Assembly (NCBI GenBank): GCA_002335865.1
Contig: DDCY01000029.1
Location: 10,618-74,617, forward strand
Length of the DNA stretch: 64,000 nucleotides
From: Saprospiraceae bacterium UBA1994
Lineage (GTDB): Bacteria; Bacteroidota; Bacteroidia; Chitinophagales; Saprospiraceae
Direction: 5' to 3'
Of the stretch, positions 1 through 8,615 are shown one piece after another. A program made the position numbers and the translations under genes. The stretch's first letter is position 1. The number at the start of each line of letters is the position of its first letter. The notes under the pieces were generated by a model. The model did not search any database and was not told the DNA's origin. It was given only the letters and a program-made list of their open reading frames with translations.

Positions 1-481
1 TAGTGTATTAGTTACATTAAGTATGTGAAAGTATGATTTCGTAGCTGGATTGTCTAATTTTTGAATGGTTTGTTGAGTGTCCTAGTGGTTTCTTTAGTTT
101 GTATATATTTTTCTGGAATCGCACGATCAAGTGACTGTCGATTGGTATTATTAGTTGGATTAGATAGTTTCTCTATTTTTTATTTACTCCTAATCCATTA
201 GATATTTGGATATGCATTTGGCAGATCAAAGTCCGAATTACAGCTGACAGTCTTCCAATAGCTCAGCGTAGTTTCAAGGAGAAAAGAATCTTTTTTCATT
301 GTGCGGTCAAAACACTGTCGATTCAGATTAGCGGCTAAAATTAATATTTCAATTATCTCCATTTAAAATTAACCCAGATAAAACCACTTTTATCTGGGTT
401 AATTATTTTAGTGATTATTGCCTATTATAATTCATGTATTAATCAATCTATTAGTAGATGATTAATTGACTCCTTTTAATT
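1..481. other. Intergenic region with weak repeat, no gene seen
   Basis: No convincing coding region was found in any frame. On the minus strand a stretch of about 38 codons (roughly 48-170) is open and faintly protein-like, but it has no start codon and no family resemblance. An imperfect 27-base direct repeat lies at 117-143 and 297-323, exactly 180 bases apart. Both copies share the core ACTGTCGATT. The region could hold remains of a decayed gene beyond the locus end. It also contains the terminator hairpin listed separately. Confidence 0.5.
371..400 (-). terminator. Terminator hairpin at the end of the utilization locus
   Basis: A perfect 13-base inverted repeat (AACCCAGATAAAA / TTTTATCTGGGTT) has a four-base loop. 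It is followed on the minus strand by a T-rich stretch and on the plus strand by AATTATTTT, so it could work in both directions. It lies about 80 bases after the stop of the GH16 gene and probably ends the minus-strand operon. Confidence 0.7.
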
Positions 482-2134
482 CTATTCCACCTCTTGGTAC
501 ACCTTAATATAGTCAACTTGCATACGTGACTCAGTAAATCCAGCTTCTATAGCTCCGCCAAGGCTTCCGCCCATAGCTACATTAAAAATCAAAAATTGGT
601 CAGTATTAAATGGCCATGTATCTCCATTTTGTACATTAGGTTGATAAGTATAATACTTACTGCCATCTACAGAAAAACTTACCAAATCTTCTGTCCATTC
701 CATTTCGTAGACGTGAAACTCGTTAGATACACCTGGAACAGTAAGCGATCCTGTGTTGATTGTACCACCAAAACTAGATGGAGTGTGAATAGATGCCTGT
801 ACTACATTTTGATTATTTCCAACATGCTCCATGATATCTAGCTCTCCACAAGTTGGCCACCCCACTTCTGGAAAGTTAGCACCTAACATCCATAGTGCTG
901 GCCACGTACCTTTGCCGTTTGGAAGTTTTGCTTTGATTTCTACTTTTCCATAAGTAAATTCAAATTTATCCTGAGTCTTAATTCGGGCAGAAGTAAATTG
1001 AGATCCTGAGAAACTTTCTCTTTTTGCAATGATATTAAGGATTCCGTTTTCTATAAATACGTTGTCTGTTCTATCTGTATAGAATTGCTCTTCATTATTA
1101 CCCCAGCCATTATTTCCAGTACCGAGATCATAGGACCATCTAGAACTACTAGGTGCTCCATTAAATAGAAACTCATCTTCCCATACTAGTTCGTAATCTA
1201 GTTCAGGATTTACAACTACGGCATCTGTTGCTCTGAATCTTTGGTACCAAGCAAACTGTGCTCCACCATCATCTTCTTGTATAACTCTCACATATATCAC
1301 ATCATTAGTATAAGACAATATTTCGTAAGTACTAGATCCGAGGTAGTAACTCATAAATGAATTGTTTCCGAGTACGAATCCAACGTCGGTTGTATTTGTA
1401 AGTCCAGAAGTTGTTTCAAAAAACCCAAGAGGGACTTTACCTATTTCAGCAAAATCATAGCAAGCATCCACAGATGGATCTCCGGTGCCTAGAGTACTTA
1501 TTACCTCACCTCGATTGAAATATGTAACGGCATTACTTTTTAATTCATAATCTACATTAGTACCATCCAATGTAAATGTCAGAATATCTTCATACAAACA
1601 TCCTTCAGATTCTTTTTCAAATGGCTGTGCTGTATACCATATTGGTTCTCCAACTGGAAATCCAGCATCATCAAACATAGGGCCTACTCCTAAGTGCGCA
1701 GGCGCTTCTTTTTCCCATTGCCAATCGCGACTATCTCCTCCAGTTAAAATTTGTATGAGATCTGCAGGAGCTTCGTATACAACTTCCACTGATACATCGA
1801 CAGTAGTATTGGTGGAGATTCCACCCGCACCATATGCGATAACTTTAACAGTGTAGTCTCCGGATGATCTATAAACCGCTTGAAGGTTACCATCACCACT
1901 AATCACTGCGTCTTCAGTATCACTAAGACCTAAGAAGTAGTGGTATATAATAGCACCATCTGCATTGGCATCGAAGTTAACTATTCCAGAACCATCAGGG
2001 TTTACTGATGTAGATACTGTGAGATTTTTTGGCGCTTCGAGATTACCTATTTCTCTGATCTCTTCCTGACAGCCTAATATTCCTGTAAGAAGAAGGACTG
2101 TGAGCGCAAATTGTATTTTATGTATTATGTTCAT
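482..2134 (-). CDS. GH16 endo-beta-glucanase lipoprotein (laminarinase-like)
   Basis: This 550-residue protein probably hydrolyses internal beta-1,3 (or mixed beta-1,3/1,4) glucan bonds at the cell surface. It has a lipoprotein signal ending at Cys22, and a PKD-like beta domain at about 33-118. A middle region at about 125-305 is unassigned and resembles accessory domains of secreted glucanases. The GH16 catalytic domain spans about 312-548. The retaining active-site motif ELDIME is present: E431 should be the nucleophile, D433 the assisting residue and E436 the acid/base. The tryptophan-rich segment before it (about 411-416) is typical of laminarinases. It is the last gene of the SusCD locus, 46 bases after the glycan-binding lipoprotein. 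The GH16 fold is secure. The substrate (laminarin versus another beta-glucan, or agar/carrageenan-like polymers) is inferred from the motif form. Confidence 0.9.
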   Translation of the reverse strand: MNIIHKIQFALTVLLLTGILGCQEEIREIGNLEAPKNLTVSTSVNPDGSGIVNFDANADGAIIYHYFLGLSDTEDAVISGDGNLQAVYRSSGDYTVKVIAYGAGGISTNTTVDVSVEVVYEAPADLIQILTGGDSRDWQWEKEAPAHLGVGPMFDDAGFPVGEPIWYTAQPFEKESEGCLYEDILTFTLDGTNVDYELKSNAVTYFNRGEVISTLGTGDPSVDACYDFAEIGKVPLGFFETTSGLTNTTDVGFVLGNNSFMSYYLGSSTYEILSYTNDVIYVRVIQEDDGGAQFAWYQRFRATDAVVVNPELDYELVWEDEFLFNGAPSSSRWSYDLGTGNNGWGNNEEQFYTDRTDNVFIENGILNIIAKRESFSGSQFTSARIKTQDKFEFTYGKVEIKAKLPNGKGTWPALWMLGANFPEVGWPTCGELDIMEHVGNNQNVVQASIHTPSSFGGTINTGSLTVPGVSNEFHVYEMEWTEDLVSFSVDGSKYYTYQPNVQNGDTWPFNTDQFLIFNVAMGGSLGGAIEAGFTESRMQVDYIKVYQEVE

Positions 2135-2180
2135 TTCTTTTGTTATGTTCCAGATTGAAATAATATGGTTTATTTAAATA

Positions 2181-3764
2181 TTAATTATTTTGGGTGATGT
2201 CGTCGAAGTAGAAATTGGAATCGTCACCTTCATTTCCAAAATCGAAGAAAACAACTATTCTACCATAGTCTTGCGTCGCATCTAATGCATTAAAGTCAAA
2301 TGATAAAGTTTCCCATTCATTAGCTAGTGTATTAGTTGCTGCTATTTCTAAAAATATATTTGGATCACTTTTGTTTTCTACTTTTAAAAGTACTTGTATA
2401 CCTGCTTTGGGTGACCAGGTTTTCATAGTGATAGTTTTTCCAGCTGAGACATCAAGGCTTCCGGTAAGATCGATGAATGATCCAGCCCACACCTCTGATC
2501 CTGAGGCTTTATTAAGATTACCAACTTTTGCTGAGATATTTTCTCCACTCATATCAGGATTGTCTAATACGTCTGTTGTAGCATTTCCAAAGTTTTCAAA
2601 AACGTAGTTAATGTTTGCTTCGAAGTCGATAGGCATGGAGATTATATTATCCTCTCCGCCGCCACCGCCGCCGTTACCTTCACCGAGTGTAATGTTGTCA
2701 AAGTAGTAATCTGAATCATCTCCAGGATTTCCAAAATCCATAAAAACTACTACTTGACTATAATTAGTTGACTGATCGACAGAACTAAAGTCAAAGCTTA
2801 GATTTTCCCAAGTATTACTCGTAGAGGTTGTAGCCATCACTTCGACAAAAGTATTTGGATCATTACTATTTTCTATTTTAATCATTACCGTAGCTCCAGA
2901 TTTTGGACTCCATACATCCATTGTGATATTTGTTTCAGAACTAAAATCTATTGGATTCGGCATTTCAACAAATCCACCAGCCCAAACTTCTGCACCCTCG
3001 GCCTTGAAAAATTTCACTACTCTATTCGATGTGTTTCCGTTCATGTCCGGGTTATCTACAATAGATAATTCTGCGTTTCCAAATGAAATAAGTCCGTAAT
3101 CAATTTCATCACTTTCGAAGTCAATTGGAAAAGATAGTTGTACAGCAGGTAATACAATAGTAACGGTTTCAGTTGCTTCTATTGTAGTTGTTGATCCTGA
3201 TCTTGCTATTACCCTTACTTCAAAATCTCCAGCTTCTGTGTAACTGTGGTTGGCAGATGAACCTTCCATAATGATAGTTGGGACTTCATCAACTAGATCA
3301 CCAAAAAAGATGTCATAGCTCATTGCATTAGTTGCACTGGGAGTAACAGTGATTACATTAGTATTTACTTCATCTATTGAGATGTCTAATATTAAATCAC
3401 TAGGAGGATCAAAAGCAACTGTCAATGTTTGCGTAGCTTGAATAGAATCTCCCATAACGTTAAACGCAGTACCAGTAATAGTGAATGTACCCTCTGCATA
3501 TTGATGAGTTGCAGCCTGTCCTACATCGATTCTGTCCTCTGTAGAACCGTCGCCAAAGTCTAGTTTAAAGTATGATGCACCTTCAGCTGTAGGGGTGATA
3601 TTTACTAATCCTACTTGGTCGGCGTCTGGCTGTATGTTCATCTGTAAGTTAGATGGTGCAGTGACAGATATTCCTGTGAAAGGATCGTCTTCGCTACAGG
3701 CTATGATCGTTGTGATCGCAAGTAGTATTGATAGTGTTTGTTTTATGTATTTCATATTTATCAA
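2181..3764 (-). CDS. PKD-containing surface glycan-binding lipoprotein (SusE/F position)
   Basis: This 527-residue lipoprotein (lipobox ending at Cys23) sits where SusE/SusF-type surface glycan-binding proteins are encoded, between SusD and the GH16 enzyme. Two PKD-like domains (about 35-118 and 120-205) form a stalk. They are followed by two copies of a roughly 150-residue jelly-roll-like module (about 210-362 and 378-527), separated by a linker of six glycines. The two modules share WAG, WSPK, NTWE/NEWE and YYFD/FYFD blocks. The same module recurs in the secreted protein at 8616-10994. No catalytic motif is visible, so binding is the likely role. The start could be this ATG or the ATG three codons later (MKYIK), which gives a more typical signal peptide. 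Confidence 0.8.
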   Translation of the reverse strand: MINMKYIKQTLSILLAITTIIACSEDDPFTGISVTAPSNLQMNIQPDADQVGLVNITPTAEGASYFKLDFGDGSTEDRIDVGQAATHQYAEGTFTITGTAFNVMGDSIQATQTLTVAFDPPSDLILDISIDEVNTNVITVTPSATNAMSYDIFFGDLVDEVPTIIMEGSSANHSYTEAGDFEVRVIARSGSTTTIEATETVTIVLPAVQLSFPIDFESDEIDYGLISFGNAELSIVDNPDMNGNTSNRVVKFFKAEGAEVWAGGFVEMPNPIDFSSETNITMDVWSPKSGATVMIKIENSNDPNTFVEVMATTSTSNTWENLSFDFSSVDQSTNYSQVVVFMDFGNPGDDSDYYFDNITLGEGNGGGGGGEDNIISMPIDFEANINYVFENFGNATTDVLDNPDMSGENISAKVGNLNKASGSEVWAGSFIDLTGSLDVSAGKTITMKTWSPKAGIQVLLKVENKSDPNIFLEIAATNTLANEWETLSFDFNALDATQDYGRIVVFFDFGNEGDDSNFYFDDITQNN

Positions 3765-3890
3765 TTAGATTGATTTAATTAATGTTCATTGTTTTCTTTA
3801 AAGGCCTCTATTATTGAACGGAGTACTAATTATTATATCGTTAAAGATTGAGATCCGAAAAATTTAACAATGTTAAAAGTGCTAGTGGCT

Positions 3891-5363
3891 TTAATACCCC
3901 GGATTTTGTGCCCATATATTTCCTGCAACTTCTATCTCTACTAATGGGATAGGGAAGAGCTCATGAGTGCCAACTATGAAGCCGGGAATCTTTGCCGCAG
4001 CTTCACCTCTTCTTACCAGATCAAAAAATCTATGTCCTTCTCCAGCAAGCTCTAGTCTACGTTCTTGCTGTATATCTTGTTCTAAAGATCCTGCTGTAGT
4101 TACTAGATCACTTAATCCTGCTCTAGTTCTTACCCGATTTACATACTCTTGCGCTTTCGCATCGTTGCCTGTAGCGTTGTAGGCTTCAGCCGCAAGTAGT
4201 AATACATCACTAAATCTAATCGCTCTATAGTTAGTAGAATTAGTCAAGTTAGGGTCTTGAAAAGCTTCTCCTGTTCGTGGAATATATTTATGGTTATAAT
4301 ATCCAGTATGCTCCCAGCCCTCTCCGTATGACACTTGATTTCCCTGTGACTCTTGCTCGCTTTTGTAAGCCTCTATATCCATAATAGTTGCGCGTAACCT
4401 ATTGTCATTTGGTGTATATTGATCCACTAAATCTTGCACTGGTACGTTGAAGCTAAATCCACTTACATACGTAGGTCCACTGTATCCTCGGATACCAGAA
4501 AATCCAACCATTACATTACCTTCACTACATTGTAAACAGCCGAATCCTGCACCCTGTTCATTTGAATATTGTACTTCAAATACTGACTCAATATTATTTT
4601 CTGCTACTTGCGTAAAGAGTGTATTGTAATCATCATATAGATCATATACACCTGAATCAATTACATCATCTAATATAATTGTCGCTGCGCCAAATTTCTC
4701 TTGGAAAACTAAAACTTTTCCTAGAAGAGCTTGAGCTGCTCCTTTAGTTACACGACCTTTTTGATCCCACGATGTAGGTAATACATTTGAAGCGAATGTT
4801 AAGTCAGATTCTATCTGTGCATATACATTAGCTTGCGCTTCTCTGCCATAATCTTGCACAGACCCAAAACTTACTCTCACATCAATAGGCATCGGTATAT
4901 CACCAAACCATTTTGTCAATTCAAAAAAGTAATATGCTCTTAAGAAAGCTGCTTGACCCATTACTAGATCTTTATTTTCGAAATTAGTTTTATTTTCAAA
5001 TTCGAAAATGTAATTACATCTATTTACTCCAGCATACATCCAATTCCAAAGATCTTGTAAATTGCTATTTACAGGACCATGTCTCATATCATCTATCTCT
5101 TGAAACCCCGGAACATCATTTGCATTTTCTCCTCCACAAAGAGTATTATCAGATGCAAATTCACCCATCATGACATTGATGTAAGATGACTGCAGTAAAT
5201 CGTATGCTCCTATTAATGCCTGTTGGTAATCGTCTTCAGAGTTGAAAAATGTCTCCGAATTAATTTGGTATAATGGATCTACCTCTAGGAATTCACTACA
5301 TGACTGACTTACCATTATTATAGCTGCCAGTATCCAAAATTTTATATTAGTTATTTTATTCAT
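3891..5363 (-). CDS. SusD-like glycan-binding outer-membrane lipoprotein
   Basis: This 490-residue protein of the SusD/RagB family has a lipoprotein signal ending at Cys22 and an N-terminal SusD-like region. It carries the family landmarks TKWFGDIP, RFSDVLLLAAEAYN, RVRTRAG and RRLELAGEGHRFFDLVR toward the C-terminus. SusD proteins form the hinged lid over the SusC channel and help bind oligosaccharides at the cell surface. Its start lies 3 bases after the SusC stop, so the two are surely co-transcribed and form one complex. A gap of about 125 bases separates it from the next gene. Length and motifs are normal for the family. Confidence 0.95.
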   Translation of the reverse strand: MNKITNIKFWILAAIIMVSQSCSEFLEVDPLYQINSETFFNSEDDYQQALIGAYDLLQSSYINVMMGEFASDNTLCGGENANDVPGFQEIDDMRHGPVNSNLQDLWNWMYAGVNRCNYIFEFENKTNFENKDLVMGQAAFLRAYYFFELTKWFGDIPMPIDVRVSFGSVQDYGREAQANVYAQIESDLTFASNVLPTSWDQKGRVTKGAAQALLGKVLVFQEKFGAATIILDDVIDSGVYDLYDDYNTLFTQVAENNIESVFEVQYSNEQGAGFGCLQCSEGNVMVGFSGIRGYSGPTYVSGFSFNVPVQDLVDQYTPNDNRLRATIMDIEAYKSEQESQGNQVSYGEGWEHTGYYNHKYIPRTGEAFQDPNLTNSTNYRAIRFSDVLLLAAEAYNATGNDAKAQEYVNRVRTRAGLSDLVTTAGSLEQDIQQERRLELAGEGHRFFDLVRRGEAAAKIPGFIVGTHELFPIPLVEIEVAGNIWAQNPGY

Positions 5364-5366
5364 AGT

Positions 5367-8300
5367 CTATAATGTTATTTTGATACCTGCAATAAATGTT
5401 CTTGCTTGAGGATAGTATCCGTTATCTATTCCCGAGTCCAGAGGATTTCCAGAGGAAATGTTAGGATCATATCCTTGGTATTTTGTCAATGTAAATGGAT
5501 TACTTACTGATCCATAGATTCTTATTTTTTCAAATCCGATACTTTGAATTCCATATCGAGGAATAGTGTATCCTAGTTGTAAAGTTTTGATACGTAGGTA
5601 TGAACCATCTTCAATAAAATAATCAGAGAATAGATTATTGTCGGTAGCTCCGGTAGTTAGTCTTGGTACGTTAGTACTAGTACCCTCACCGTGCCATCTA
5701 TCAACGCTATAAGCTGTCCTATTAGTGAGTGGAAGGTTACGTGCGTAGTTACGAACTAAATCTCTTCCTACCTGAGCATCCGCAAATGCTGAGAAATCAA
5801 ATCCATGAATCTCTGCGCTGAAACTCATTCCAAATATGTATTCAGGAATAGGGCTACCAATAAATGTGCGATCTTCTGAATCGATTGCTCCATCATTATT
5901 ACGATCTACAAATTTTAAATCTCCTGGTAGTGCGTCTGGTTGCGATGCGTGAGATTCTATCTCACTTGCATTTTGGAACACACCATCGGTTTCTAAGCCA
6001 TAGAAATATCCAATTGGTTGTCCTACTTCCCATCGTGTTGGAGGTAATTGGCCAATTGAGAATCCTCCACCTTGTATAAATGATACACCGTCATTAAGAC
6101 TTGTAGTTTCGTTCTTTAATTTTGATCCGTTTACTCCGAAATTGAAACTGATATCTTCAGAAAAATCATATCTATAGTTGATCGCTAATTCGATTCCAGT
6201 GTTCTTAATCGATCCCGCATTAGCAATTGGAAGTCCTCCACCAGGAGCAGTATATCCGGTAATCCCAGATACAGGGATCGAAAGTAGTAAATCATTACTT
6301 TCTTTAATGAAGTAGTCTGCTGTTACGGTTAATGCTTCATCAAAAAGATTTACATCTAATCCTAGATTGAACTGTGTGTTGCGTTCCCAATTGATATCTG
6401 GATTGGAAATAGCACCTACTGCTTGCCCAAATACTAAAGTATTACCATCGAAAACATATTCTGATTCACCATTGAGCCCAGCTACATATCGGAAATCTCC
6501 AATTTTATCATTACCCGTCTGGCCATAACTCAATCTCAGTTTAGCAAAATCAATAATATTATTATTCTGTAGGAATGACTCTTCGCTCATCACCCAGCCG
6601 ACAGAAATAGAAGGGAATATTCCGTATCTGTTGTTAGGGCCAAATCTAGTAGTACCATCGCGTCTAATGATACCTGAGATAAGATATTTATAATTATATC
6701 CATATTGTATTCTTCCAAACTGAGACATTAATCTGAATGTACCAGCACCAGAGCTAGCGCCTCCAGGTCTGATCTCATTAGCTTGAGATACTGCTGCAAA
6801 TTCGAAAGAGTTGTTAGGCACTCCAAATCCAGTTGCGTAAACACCTTGAAAGTTTTCTTCATACATAGAAGTTCCTGCTGTAACATCTATTTTGTGAACA
6901 TTATCGTAAGCATAAGTATAATTTAATACATTATCCCAACCCCATGATGAGTATGTCTGTGTCGATTCGCTTACTGAACTTTCTACAGTATTGAATACTT
7001 TTCCCGATCCATAAAATTCGATAGGTGAAAAACCTCTATTCGTAACTAAAGAAAAGTTGAAAGGAAGGCTAGAAGTGAAGGTTAATCCTTCAGCTATATT
7101 ATAACTTAACCCTGCTGTTCCACTGAATCTATTGACATCTACATTGTTAAATGTATTTGCGATCTGCTGTAGGGGATTGATTACTTCTGCCCCTAATCCC
7201 TCAGCTAAAGTGTAATCTCCATCTTCATCAAAAGGCGTAAGTGTAGAAGGCATATTGAGTGCATTGAAAAGAACTGATCCAATTGCATTTTCACTAAGTG
7301 TTTTTCTGTTTTGCTTCGCATATGTTACAACAGAATTGAATTTGAGTTTCTCCGAAAGATCCACATCAAGATTTACATTTCCAGTATATCTTTTAAATCC
7401 TGCTTTTTCGCCACCTACAATACCTTGTTGATCAAAGTATGATCCACCAATAGCATATCTAGCTCTATCACCACCACCCCGTACATTTAGGAAGTAGTTT
7501 CTGATAGGTGCATTTTGGAAAACTTCATCTTGCCAATCAGTACCTTCTCCTAAATCAGAAATAACATTAAATGGAGGCGTTTGTCCACCATTAGCATGGG
7601 CTTCATTAGAGAGAATTGCATACTCCGTTGCATTAAGTACTGGAATACGTCGAGCAGAACTCTGGGTGCCAACATATGCATGGAAGTCGATGACTGGCTT
7701 ATCACTTTTAGTACCTTTTTTGGTGGTGATTAATACTACACCATTGGCGGCTTGTACACCATATATACTAGCTGAAGCATCCTTAAGAATGTTTATACTT
7801 TCTATACTATATGGGTCAAGTGCGCTGAGGTCAGCATATCGTACACCGTCTACGAGTATGAGAGGATTATTGTCACCATTTGTTGAGATACCACGAATAC
7901 GTATGTTGTAACCGCCACCTGGAGATCCAGATTGTGAACTGATCTGTACACCAGCCGATTGTCCTTGTAGTGCTTGCTCTAATCTATTAGGGTTAAGTTT
8001 AGCGACCTCTTCAGCTTTCACAATAGATACCGCTCCTGTTATTTCCTTTTTTGTTGATGACCCATATCCGATTACTACTACTTCGTTAAGTAGAGCTGAT
8101 GAAGAATTAAGTGCAAAATTCATTTTTTCAATTCCAGTTACGGTTGCCTTCGCAGATTCGTAGCCTACATAGCTCATTTCTAAAATGTCACCAACGGAGG
8201 CTAATATTTCATAATTTCCGTCCAAATCGGTAACAGTACCAATTGTAGTTGTTAGATTAAAAATATTAGCAAAAGCTAATCCTTCGTCTGTGCTAGCATC

Positions 8301-8387
8301 CGTAAGCGTACCAGTAATTGTGCCAGTTTGTGCCAATAATCCCATCGGTATTAAATACAGGAATATTAGCCATAGTCTTTGTTTCAT
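5367..8387 (-). CDS. SusC-like TonB-dependent outer-membrane transporter
   Basis: This is a SusC/RagA family porin-like transporter that imports oligosaccharides using TonB energy. From the chosen ATG (8387) it has 1006 residues. That start gives a normal signal peptide (MKQRLWLIFLYLIPM, cleavage after LLAQ); an upstream in-frame ATG at 8459 would put 24 odd residues before it. A carboxypeptidase-D-regulatory-like domain (about 20-95) precedes the plug, which has the SusC signature region around VVIGYGSSTKKEITGAVS and LVDGVRY. The beta barrel fills the rest and ends in an aromatic/hydrophobic terminal strand (FIAGIKITL). It pairs with SusD immediately downstream. The identification is secure; the imported sugar is inferred from the GH16 neighbour. 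Confidence 0.95.
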   Translation of the reverse strand: MKQRLWLIFLYLIPMGLLAQTGTITGTLTDASTDEGLAFANIFNLTTTIGTVTDLDGNYEILASVGDILEMSYVGYESAKATVTGIEKMNFALNSSSALLNEVVVIGYGSSTKKEITGAVSIVKAEEVAKLNPNRLEQALQGQSAGVQISSQSGSPGGGYNIRIRGISTNGDNNPLILVDGVRYADLSALDPYSIESINILKDASASIYGVQAANGVVLITTKKGTKSDKPVIDFHAYVGTQSSARRIPVLNATEYAILSNEAHANGGQTPPFNVISDLGEGTDWQDEVFQNAPIRNYFLNVRGGGDRARYAIGGSYFDQQGIVGGEKAGFKRYTGNVNLDVDLSEKLKFNSVVTYAKQNRKTLSENAIGSVLFNALNMPSTLTPFDEDGDYTLAEGLGAEVINPLQQIANTFNNVDVNRFSGTAGLSYNIAEGLTFTSSLPFNFSLVTNRGFSPIEFYGSGKVFNTVESSVSESTQTYSSWGWDNVLNYTYAYDNVHKIDVTAGTSMYEENFQGVYATGFGVPNNSFEFAAVSQANEIRPGGASSGAGTFRLMSQFGRIQYGYNYKYLISGIIRRDGTTRFGPNNRYGIFPSISVGWVMSEESFLQNNNIIDFAKLRLSYGQTGNDKIGDFRYVAGLNGESEYVFDGNTLVFGQAVGAISNPDINWERNTQFNLGLDVNLFDEALTVTADYFIKESNDLLLSIPVSGITGYTAPGGGLPIANAGSIKNTGIELAINYRYDFSEDISFNFGVNGSKLKNETTSLNDGVSFIQGGGFSIGQLPPTRWEVGQPIGYFYGLETDGVFQNASEIESHASQPDALPGDLKFVDRNNDGAIDSEDRTFIGSPIPEYIFGMSFSAEIHGFDFSAFADAQVGRDLVRNYARNLPLTNRTAYSVDRWHGEGTSTNVPRLTTGATDNNLFSDYFIEDGSYLRIKTLQLGYTIPRYGIQSIGFEKIRIYGSVSNPFTLTKYQGYDPNISSGNPLDSGIDNGYYPQARTFIAGIKITL

Positions 8388-8549
8388 ATGGTTTGTTGTG
8401 TTAGTGCGATTATCTATTAATAATCGGGAAAAGATAAAAGAAATAGACAGAAAGAACATTTCAAAAAGTGTCTTTTGTCTTTTTGACGATCTAATAATTT
8501 CGATACTCTAATGAAAACTAAGTAGAAGTATGAGAATACCTGTGTATTC

Positions 8550-8605
8550 AAAAAAGTTAATAGTTGTAAGCCGAACGCCGCGCTCATGTGGCATTCAGCT
8601 TACAA
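8550..8605 (-). terminator. Rho-independent terminator after the T9SS binding protein
   Basis: Inverted repeat arms lie at 8564-8571 (TTGTAAGC) and 8598-8605 (GCTTACAA). The inner sequence continues the stem with mismatches (GAA.GCC / GGC.TTC). On the minus strand it is followed, after a few bases, by a run of Ts (8550-8555). It should separate the gene at 8616-10994 from the SusC transcript, which implies that SusC has its own promoter between 8388 and 8560. Confidence 0.7.
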
Positions 8606-8615
8606 TAAAAATTAT

